Below are positions 1-5,310 of a stretch of DNA of 9,235 nt, piece by piece. Each line of letters begins with the position of its first letter. Within the stretch, counting starts at the first letter, position 1. Made by a program: the position numbers and the translations under genes. This stretch comes from Gemmatimonadota bacterium. GTDB lineage: Bacteria; Gemmatimonadota; Gemmatimonadetes; Palauibacterales; Palauibacteraceae. The notes below the pieces were generated by a model, which was not told where the DNA came from, ran no database searches, and worked only from the letters and a program-made list of their open reading frames with translations. The stretch covers positions 1 to 9,235 of the forward strand of contig JAENXO010000069.1 in the NCBI GenBank assembly GCA_016649455.1, read 5' to 3'.

Positions 1-1
1 C

Positions 2-463
2 CTGCCGCTGTCCTCCAACTTCGAGTGGCTTTCAAGCCCGGTCGCGATGGGCGCCCTGGCGATCGCCACTGTCCTCGAGGTCGGCACCTACTTCGTCCCC
101 TGGCTGGACAACCTGATGGACACGGTCGCGGCTCCGGCGGCCGTCGCAGCCGGAACGGTCGCCGCAGTGTCGGTGCTCGGTGACTCGTCTCCGTTCCTCA
201 CCTGGGCCGTGGCGATCGTTGCGGGCGGCGGCACGGCCGGCGTGGTCCACGCCGGGACAGCCGGGGCGCGAGCCATCTCCAGTGCGACGACCGGTGGTGT
301 GGCCAACCCGGCACTCGCGCTTGGAGAGCTCGTTGCGTCTGTCTCGATGACCGTCCTGTCGATCCTCGTCCCGGTAGCGGCGATACTCCTCGTGGCCTGG
401 ATGCTTTACTGGGCCACGAGCAGGTGGAGCAGGTGGAGGCGGGCGAAAGTGCTGGCCGGTTGA
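2..463 (+). CDS. DUF4126 domain membrane protein (5' end missing)
   Basis: This is the C-terminal 153 residues of a membrane protein that begins before the window; the frame is open from base 2 to a TGA at 461-463. It resembles the DUF4126 family: a segment of the type E-V-G-T-Y-F-V-P-W-L-D-N with a following D-T-V-A-A-P-A-A-V-A-A-G, then a Gly/Ala-rich helical part with H-A-G-T-A-G-A-R and T-T-G-G-V-A-N-P. Several hydrophobic stretches, including a long one near the C-terminus ending in a basic, Trp-rich tail (W-S-R-W-R-R-A-K), indicate multiple membrane helices with a cytoplasmic end. The family's molecular function is not known. An ATG exists at 47, but the residues before it continue the family pattern, so it is unlikely to be the true start. 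Family call is by recognition and was not checked against a profile. Confidence 0.8.
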   Translation: MPLSSNFEWLSSPVAMGALAIATVLEVGTYFVPWLDNLMDTVAAPAAVAAGTVAAVSVLGDSSPFLTWAVAIVAGGGTAGVVHAGTAGARAISSATTGGVANPALALGELVASVSMTVLSILVPVAAILLVAWMLYWATSRWSRWRRAKVLAG

Positions 464-481
464 CCGGTCAACACTTTCGCC
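442..481 (+). terminator. Strong hairpin over the DUF4126 stop codon, candidate terminator
   Basis: Bases 442-459 pair with 464-481: a perfect 10-bp outer stem (GGCGAAAGTG with CACTTTCGCC), one C/A mismatch, then T-A, G-C, one G-U and four G-C pairs closing a TTGA tetraloop that holds most of the stop codon. The position is right for ending the DUF4126 transcript. No T-run follows (GGAGGAGGC comes next), so it is not a canonical intrinsic terminator; it may stabilise a 3' end or work with Rho. The centre of the element is also a separate 14-bp perfect palindrome, GTTGACCGGTCAAC at 459-472. Confidence 0.5.
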
Positions 482-626
482 GGAGGAGGCAGGCCAGCAG
501 GGCGATCGGGAACATGAATCTACTCCACCGAATCGTCATGAGGGGTCATCCATGTCCAGGTGTCAGGTCTAGCTCTACTCCCGCCATTCAGTCTGACCGA
601 ATTGTGCAACGAGGCTGTGACTGCTA

Positions 627-690
627 CGGGTCCGTTGTGTAACGGTCGCCGAGGCCAGTCAGGCTGAAGTCAAGCGACCGCACGGACCCG
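627..690 (+). promoter_or_regulatory. Candidate structured 5' leader upstream of the peroxiredoxin-like gene
   Basis: The 256 bases between 464 and 719 hold no plausible gene. Inside them lie nested complementary arms: CGGGTCCG (627-634) with CGGACCCG (683-690), and CGGTCGC (643-649) with GCGACCG (674-680), plus a short inner GGCC/GGCT pairing. A competing small hairpin, CCGTT-GTGT-AACGG (632-645), uses part of the outer and middle arms. The element ends 17 bases before the GGAGG Shine-Dalgarno at 708-712. I could not identify a convincing sigma-70 promoter. It may be a leader fold or, less likely, a late terminator for the upstream gene. Confidence 0.35.
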
Positions 691-719
691 CACCCGAAAC
701 CGAATCCGGAGGAAATCAA

Positions 720-1301
720 GTGGCGGAAACACCTTCGACGATGCTTCCGCTCGGCACCACGATGCCGGGCTTCTCCCTTACTGACGCAGTAAGCGGGGCA
801 GAGGTGACCGACCAGGATTTCCAGGATCACGAGGCCCTGGTCGTGATGTTCATCTGCAACCACTGCCCGTTCGTGAAGCACGTGGTTGAAGAGCTCGGGC
901 GGCTGGGTCGCGACTATCTCCGACAGGACGTCGGGATCGTGGCGATCAACTCGAACGACGTCAGGAACTATCCCCAGGACGGTCCCGAGCACATGAAGGC
1001 CCTGGCCGAACGGGAGGGCTGGGAATTTCCCTATCTGCTGGATGCGACTCAGCAGGTAGCCAGGGACTACCGCGCCGCGTGCACACCCGATTTCTTTGTG
1101 TTCGACAAAGAGCGAAAGCTGGTCTATCGGGGGCAGCTGGATGACAGTCGCCCGGGAAGCGGAAGGCCGGTCACAGGGAGGGATCTGCGGGCCGCGCTGG
1201 ATGCGGTACTCGCCGGCGAAGCGGTGGCCGAGAGGCAGACCGCGAGCCTTGGATGTAACATCAAATGGGCGCCGGGGAATGCCCCGGAATACCATGGTTA
1301 G
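720..1301 (+). CDS. Peroxiredoxin-like thioredoxin-fold protein (PRX_like1 type)
   Basis: The 193-residue protein has a thioredoxin-fold layout close to AhpC/TSA-type proteins. It carries a resolvable C-x-x-C site, I-C-N-H-C-P-F-V-K-H with Cys46 and Cys49, a cis-Pro-like segment A-C-T-P-D-F-F-V-F-D with Cys121 and Pro123, and the C-terminal S-L-G-C-N-I-K-W-A-P-G-N signature with Cys179 that is typical of the peroxiredoxin-like subgroup I know as PRX_like1. The likely role is thiol-disulfide or peroxide chemistry; the substrate is unknown. There is no signal peptide, so it is presumably cytoplasmic. The start is a GTG at 720 with a good GGAGG at 708-712, seven bases upstream. Length is normal for the group. 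The gene stands alone, with a possible structured leader before it and a convergent lipoprotein gene 15 bases after it. Plain thioredoxin-family annotation would also be acceptable. Confidence 0.9.
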   Translation: MAETPSTMLPLGTTMPGFSLTDAVSGAEVTDQDFQDHEALVVMFICNHCPFVKHVVEELGRLGRDYLRQDVGIVAINSNDVRNYPQDGPEHMKALAEREGWEFPYLLDATQQVARDYRAACTPDFFVFDKERKLVYRGQLDDSRPGSGRPVTGRDLRAALDAVLAGEAVAERQTASLGCNIKWAPGNAPEYHG

Positions 1302-1319
1302 GAGGTGCTTCGCTTCCTA
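1299..1319. terminator. Short hairpin spanning both convergent stop codons
   Basis: The 21 bases from the TAG of the peroxiredoxin-like gene to the complementary CTA stop of the lipoprotein gene can fold back on themselves: T-A, A-T, G-C, G-C, A-T, G-U, G-C, U-G around a GCTTC loop. In the plus-strand RNA all eight positions pair (two as wobble); in the minus-strand RNA the two wobbles become A/C mismatches, so it should work better for the plus-strand gene. No T-tract follows. Location between convergent genes supports a terminator role; the stem itself is weak. Confidence 0.3.
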
Positions 1320-1730
1320 CTTCTGAAACTGGAGCGCGAGCCCGTCCGGGGTCACGGCGCGGAGGACTCCGTTCCCCACCGTTCCTCTATAGGCCGGCGA
1401 TCCCTGGCGCTCGGGCACGAAGGAGATCGAGTCAATGCTGAAGGTCCCCCACGAGCCGGTCTCGAGATACGTATCGTCCCCGTTCTTGTCACTCACTTCG
1501 AGGACCATGTCGTACGTGTTTCCGAGTAGAATCGACATCTGGCCCTGCCGGATGATGGTACCCAGGGCCTGGCTCACGGTGTAGGGAAGTGGGAGTCCGT
1601 TGACGGTTGTCAGAGTGTAATTGCCGACGGTGTCAGCGGGGCCGGTCGGACCGTTGTTGTCATCGCTGCAGGCGGTGAGTACGGCCAACACGCACAGACC
1701 CGTCAGCAGCGCAGGGCGAATTCTCTTCAT
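1317..1730 (-). CDS. Small putative lipoprotein
   Basis: The 137-residue product starts with M-K-R-I-R-P and a hydrophobic stretch ending in the lipobox L-T-A-C (Cys21), followed by an Asp/Asn/Pro/Gly-rich spacer (S-D-D-N-N-G-P-T-G-P). It is therefore predicted to be exported and lipid-anchored. The rest looks like a small beta-rich domain with Y-T-L-T-T-V-N-G-L-P-L-P-Y near residue 38, a pattern I associate with short lipoproteins of unknown function in Gemmatimonadota-like genomes. The signal peptide fixes the ATG at 1730, yet no good Shine-Dalgarno precedes it; a TATACG hexamer lies five bases upstream, which leaves open a leaderless transcript. The c-di-GMP gene on the same strand ends only 43 bases upstream, so read-through from it is also possible. 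No enzymatic motif is visible. Confidence 0.8.
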   Translation of the reverse strand: MKRIRPALLTGLCVLAVLTACSDDNNGPTGPADTVGNYTLTTVNGLPLPYTVSQALGTIIRQGQMSILLGNTYDMVLEVSDKNGDDTYLETGSWGTFSIDSISFVPERQGSPAYRGTVGNGVLRAVTPDGLALQFQK

Positions 1731-1773
1731 GCCGTATACTCTGTGCCGGACGGACGCCGGGCAACCTCCCCAA

Positions 1774-3885
1774 CTAGCGCCGGGTGCCCGAACTCTCGAG
1801 CGGATACCCGTCCCGAATCAACTCCACGATCCGGCTCGGGTTGACGGGAGCGGAGAACAGGTATCCCTGCGCGCTGCCGCACCCGATGCTCCTGAGAAAC
1901 CGGAACTGGTCCCGCGTCTCGACTCCCTCGGCGATCACTTCCGCCTCGAGCGAGCGGGCGAGCTGGACGATTGTCCGGGCCACCGCCAGGTGGTCGCTGT
2001 CCTTGCTGCCGCTGACGAACGCCCGGTCGATCTTGATGGCGTCGATCGGCATGCTGTGAAGTAGCCGAAGCGACGAGAAGCCGGTTCCGAAGTCATCGAT
2101 CGCGATGCCGAATCCCAGTTTCCGGATGGCTTCAAGGGACGCAGAGGCGGCTGCCGGATTCTGCATCAGCTCGGACTCAGGAATATCGAACCGGAACTGC
2201 TCGCAGCGAAGACCGTGTCGGCCGACGATGTCCTTCACCCGGCCCGCTGTCCGCTCGTGGAACAGCTGCCGGGCCGTGACGTTCAGGCCGATCGTCGGCA
2301 CGGAGCGGGAGAGGGCCTTCTGCCAGGCTTTGACCTGCTCACAGGTTCGCTCCAGCAGCCACACACCGAGATCGTGTATCAGCGGTGACTGTGCCGCGAT
2401 CGGGATGAACTGGTCCGGCGGGATCATGCCGTGCTCCGGGTGCCGCCAGCGCAGAAACGCCTCGATTCCGTCGATGCGTCCATCCTGCAGCGATACGATA
2501 GGCTGGTACTCCAGGAACAGCTGATCGTCTGCGAGCGCCTGGCCCAGCTCCACCTCGATTCTCCGACGGATTTCTTCTTCGTGCTGCGCAGCATCGTCGA
2601 ATACGGCGACCGGGGTCTGGCTGATCTTAGATCTAGACAGCGCCGAAACGGCGTCTCGAATCGCGGATCTCGCCCGATCGTATGCCGGTCCTCCGAACAC
2701 GATTCCGACCCTCACCCCGAGCTGCGTCTCGTTGGAGCCGGACCAGATCGGTCGCTGCAGTTCCTTCACGATGCGCTCTGAAATCCGGACCGCCTCGTCC
2801 AGGACGCGGATTTCCTCGAGCACCAGCACAAACGTCGCGTCATCAAAGTGGGCGACCGTGTCGGCGTTCCGGACCTGGGCGAGCAGGCGCCTGGACAGCG
2901 CGGTCGTGACGACGTCCAGTCCCTCCTGGCCCGATTCCACCACGACACGATCGAGTCCCTCGGCCGAGACAGCGAGGACGGCGAACAGGTTCTTCGGCGA
3001 TCGCTGTCGCCGGCGAATCGCCTGGTCGATCCGGTCCTCGAGAACTGCCCGGCGCGGGAGCTCGGTGCGCGGATCGTACAGGGCTTCTTCCGGCCGAGGG
3101 CTGATCGGCGGTTCCGGTTGTGCAGCGGCGGACGCCACATCCGCCGTCTCTGGCTCCGGAGCCTCGTCCGACGTTGTACGCACCACCCGGGTATCCGTGG
3201 GAAGGCGTGAGCGATACGCCCGGATCTGGACCTCGGCCTCGAGTTCGGACAGCTCGATTTCGAGCTTCTCGATCTTCGACTCCCGTGACTCGATCTGGAC
3301 GGCCAGCATCTCGAGCTCGGCCGTCTGGCGGCGCGTGTGCTGCGCTGCGGCCCTGACCGCCTGCCGCATCCTGTCCTGACCGGCGACCTGCTCGAGCTGG
3401 CTGACCAGGAGTCCGAACACGAGGAGAAGATCGTCGGATTCCGTCAGCGCCCGGTCGGTGAAGAGCTGGAGCGAGGCCGCCGGTTTGCCCTCGGCCCGGA
3501 CGTCGAGATAGACGACGGATGACATGCCGGCCTTCCGGGCCGCGCCCTCGACCGGGTCGACGGTCGCGCCGGCGAGCCGCATGTGTCGACACCCGGTGTC
3601 GCCGGCCCGGTCGGCGGACAGCGGCGGCTCGGAATCGATTGCTCTGCGCACCGGGTCCGAGCGTCGGTCGGGGAGGGAAGAACACCAGAGCTCGGTCGAG
3701 TCCCGGTCGTGCTGATCCGGTGTTCCGGTATGGATCTGCGCGCGTCCAAACACGACTGGCGAGGTCTCGCACACGGCCTCGAGCGCCTGCTCCAGGGCCG
3801 CGGCGACCGAATCCGCGTTGCGCGGAATGGCCGCAATCGAATCGATCAGGGCCGTTACCTCGAGTCGATCGTCCTGTTTGGGCAC
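1774..3885 (-). CDS. GAF - coiled coil - degenerate GGDEF - EAL c-di-GMP signalling protein
   Basis: Counting from the GTG at 3885 (703 residues): a GAF-like sensor domain at about 12-165, a charged coiled coil at about 162-222, a Pro/Ala/Glu linker to about 268, a GGDEF-like domain at about 270-430 and an EAL domain from about 440 to the end. The cyclase signature is lost: D-D-A-T-F stands at 348-352 in place of GGDEF. The EAL domain keeps most catalytic residues: Glu475 in E-A-F-L-R (L of EAL is F), Asn535, Asp567/Glu570 in F-D-I-P-E (normally L-E-x-T-E), Asp597-Asp598 in D-D-F-G-T-G, Lys618, Glu653 in E-G-V-E and Gln673 in Q-G-Y. It is probably a cytoplasmic c-di-GMP phosphodiesterase with a regulatory GGDEF; no membrane helix is seen. 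The GTG has GGAGAG nine bases upstream. The frame stays open to a TTG at 3975 (733 residues), but a GGAGG only two bases before it makes that start less likely. Confidence 0.9.
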   Translation of the reverse strand: MPKQDDRLEVTALIDSIAAIPRNADSVAAALEQALEAVCETSPVVFGRAQIHTGTPDQHDRDSTELWCSSLPDRRSDPVRRAIDSEPPLSADRAGDTGCRHMRLAGATVDPVEGAARKAGMSSVVYLDVRAEGKPAASLQLFTDRALTESDDLLLVFGLLVSQLEQVAGQDRMRQAVRAAAQHTRRQTAELEMLAVQIESRESKIEKLEIELSELEAEVQIRAYRSRLPTDTRVVRTTSDEAPEPETADVASAAAQPEPPISPRPEEALYDPRTELPRRAVLEDRIDQAIRRRQRSPKNLFAVLAVSAEGLDRVVVESGQEGLDVVTTALSRRLLAQVRNADTVAHFDDATFVLVLEEIRVLDEAVRISERIVKELQRPIWSGSNETQLGVRVGIVFGGPAYDRARSAIRDAVSALSRSKISQTPVAVFDDAAQHEEEIRRRIEVELGQALADDQLFLEYQPIVSLQDGRIDGIEAFLRWRHPEHGMIPPDQFIPIAAQSPLIHDLGVWLLERTCEQVKAWQKALSRSVPTIGLNVTARQLFHERTAGRVKDIVGRHGLRCEQFRFDIPESELMQNPAAASASLEAIRKLGFGIAIDDFGTGFSSLRLLHSMPIDAIKIDRAFVSGSKDSDHLAVARTIVQLARSLEAEVIAEGVETRDQFRFLRSIGCGSAQGYLFSAPVNPSRIVELIRDGYPLESSGTRR

Positions 3886-4279
3886 GTTCGGATTCTCTCC
3901 GGGTTGCAGTTCGTCCCACAGACGTCGCGTTTTGCCAACGCCCCATCTCTTCCGAGATGGCTGAGTATCCCGCAAGTCCTCCGCCTGACCACCGGATCCG
4001 GCCTGAATTTCCGCTCCGGATCCCGGGAGCGCCGGCCGCTGCGTCTGTCGCTCCGGTCCTACTCAGGTCGGAGCGCCCAACTCAGGTGCAAGACGGAAGC
4101 CACCCTCGCCCGCAGGACCTGGCCGCTTCGGGTGGTCGGCGTGAACATCGTGCACATGTCGCACCGAAACAGACCAGGTCAGAGGATGGTCTGCCTGATT
4201 CGGCGCGGAAGTCCGCGTAATTACGGACGGCATGCTTCGCGCGTGTCTGCTGGCGGAGCTCAACGAATGGAGGCCCGTC
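3886..4279. promoter_or_regulatory. Divergent intergenic region between the EAL gene and a lipoprotein gene
   Basis: No convincing gene lies here; open frames on both strands look like GC-rich shadows. The minus-strand part next to the EAL gene (3886-3975) may be coding if the TTG start is used. Visible structures are a hairpin CGCTCCG (4049-4055) with CGGAGCG (4069-4075) whose loop contains a further CCT-ACTC-AGG stem, a nearby GCTCC/GGAGC inverted repeat at 4013-4030, and a 10-bp palindrome CGTAATTACG at 4216-4225 inside a GTCCG/CGGAC repeat (4211-4228). The region must hold promoters for both flanking genes, but I could not place them with confidence. Confidence 0.4.
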
Positions 4280-4735
4280 ATGCGATCACGAAAGTATGGA
4301 CTCGGTGTCTCGCTGTTGCTGATTTCAGGTTGTGGGGGCCAACAGATCACGATCGAACCGGCGCCCGGCGTCTACGACACGGGAAGGGCCTCCGCGAGCA
4401 CTGATGTGCCGACCGACGCGAAGGCGGCGACCTCCAACTCGAATGCCAGCACCGCCGCTCGTCTCGGGATACCTCCCGGACACCTCCCGGACCCGGGTGA
4501 GTGCCGGGTCTGGATTCCGGGTGAGGCGCCCGGCAAGCAGAAGAATAACGCACAGGGAGACTGCTCCTGGGTCGCGACACAGGTGCCCGCCGGCGGGTGG
4601 CTCGTCTGGCGCCCAGGAACCGACCGGAAAGAAGTGGTCGTCAGGGAATACGGCTCCAACTCCGTCATGCGCTGGACCCGGATCTACGACATCGTGACCG
4701 GGGCGCTGCTGCACGAGGAATCCCACGACGGCTGA
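4280..4735 (+). CDS. Putative lipoprotein with a PGxCRVWxPGxxPGxQ-type motif
   Basis: The ATG at 4280 is chosen over an upstream in-frame ATG at 4232 because it has GGAGG at 4269-4273, six bases away, and immediately gives a signal peptide: M-R-S-R-K-Y then a hydrophobic run ending in the lipobox L-I-S-G-C (Cys18). The 151-residue product has a low-complexity Ala/Ser/Thr/Asp linker at about 35-62, then I-P-P-G-H-L-P-D-P-G-E-C-R-V-W-I-P-G with Cys75 and a second Cys95 in Q-G-D-C-S-W. I know this P-P-x-G-x-C-R-x-W-x-P-x-x-P-x-G-x-Q pattern from small envelope proteins of unknown function in several diderm bacteria; the two cysteines might form a disulfide. A C-terminal part (from about 100) reads as beta-strands. 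It converges on the YkgJ-type gene 29 bases downstream. Function unknown. Confidence 0.8.
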   Translation: MRSRKYGLGVSLLLISGCGGQQITIEPAPGVYDTGRASASTDVPTDAKAATSNSNASTAARLGIPPGHLPDPGECRVWIPGEAPGKQKNNAQGDCSWVATQVPAGGWLVWRPGTDRKEVVVREYGSNSVMRWTRIYDIVTGALLHEESHDG

Positions 4736-4764
4736 CACGCCGCCGCGACGTGCTGCCGGCCCAG

Positions 4765-5310
4765 CTACTCCAGGGCGGAGCGCAGGGCTGCGAGGTGGAT
4801 GTCGATCCGGGCCTCGAGGTCAGGGGGGATCGGCATGCCGCGCTCGGCGCACCGCTCAGCGACGAGGGAATCCACATCCAGGATCCAGCTGCCGAGTTCC
4901 GGTGCGGGGTGAGGAGAACCCGTCCCACCAGTCTCGCCAGCGTCTCGCGCCAGGCTCGCCCGGCGCCAGGCCCGTAGTACCTCGCGGTACTGTCGAGCGC
5001 GCTCGACAAATCGACCCGGCGTGTCAGCAGGCTCGAGAAAGCTGCGGCAGCTGAGCGGCCGATCCTGGTGGACCTCGCATCCTTCGTCTTCGCTGTGGAA
5101 CACACAGGTGCCGTCTTCCTTCACATTCAGAATCGCCGAGCCTACCGCCATGTACCGGTGCAGCAACTCGCCGGTCGTGATCCCGAGACCGCTGGCGATC
5201 CGCGCCGTCTCGTACGGGGTGAGCGGAATCCGGTTGCCCGGACATTGCGGTCCGCATCCAGCACCCGTCTCCGCCGCCCGTCGCCGATACTCGTCCATGA
5301 AGTCAGTCAT
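4765..5310 (-). CDS. YkgJ family cysteine-cluster protein
   Basis: The 181-residue protein shows the cysteine pattern of the YkgJ / CxxCxxCC (putative zinc- or iron-chelating) family: Cys19 and Cys23 in G-C-G-P-Q-C-P-G, then C-V-F (Cys69), G-C-E-V-H-Q-D-R-P-L-S-C-R-S-F (Cys78, Cys88), with the usual R-P-x-x-C-R core. The first cluster is sparser than the classical C-x-x-C-C. A further Cys154 lies in the C-terminal tail. The protein presumably binds a metal ion or Fe-S cofactor in the cytoplasm; no reaction is known. The ATG at 5310 overlaps the TAA of the upstream peptidase by one base (TAATG), which supports this start over the longer open frame reaching 5409 and implies translational coupling. 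It is the last gene of this two-gene unit and converges on a lipoprotein gene. Confidence 0.85.
   Translation of the reverse strand: MTDFMDEYRRRAAETGAGCGPQCPGNRIPLTPYETARIASGLGITTGELLHRYMAVGSAILNVKEDGTCVFHSEDEGCEVHQDRPLSCRSFLEPADTPGRFVERARQYREVLRAWRRASLARDAGETGGTGSPHPAPELGSWILDVDSLVAERCAERGMPIPPDLEARIDIHLAALRSALE

Noticed and set aside
1272..1287. CCGGGG-AATG-CCCCGG hairpin near the 3' end of the peroxiredoxin-like gene
   Set aside because: It lies inside codons for the conserved W-A-P-G-N-A-P tail, so the repeat is explained by protein sequence and GC-rich codon use.
624..1295. 223-codon open frame on the minus strand
   Set aside because: It is antisense to the well-supported peroxiredoxin-like gene and has no recognisable domain or ribosome site.
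2843..3946. 367-codon open frame on the minus strand
   Set aside because: It is an alternative frame of the GAF-GGDEF-EAL gene with Arg/Gly/Pro-rich, low-complexity composition typical of GC-rich shadow frames.
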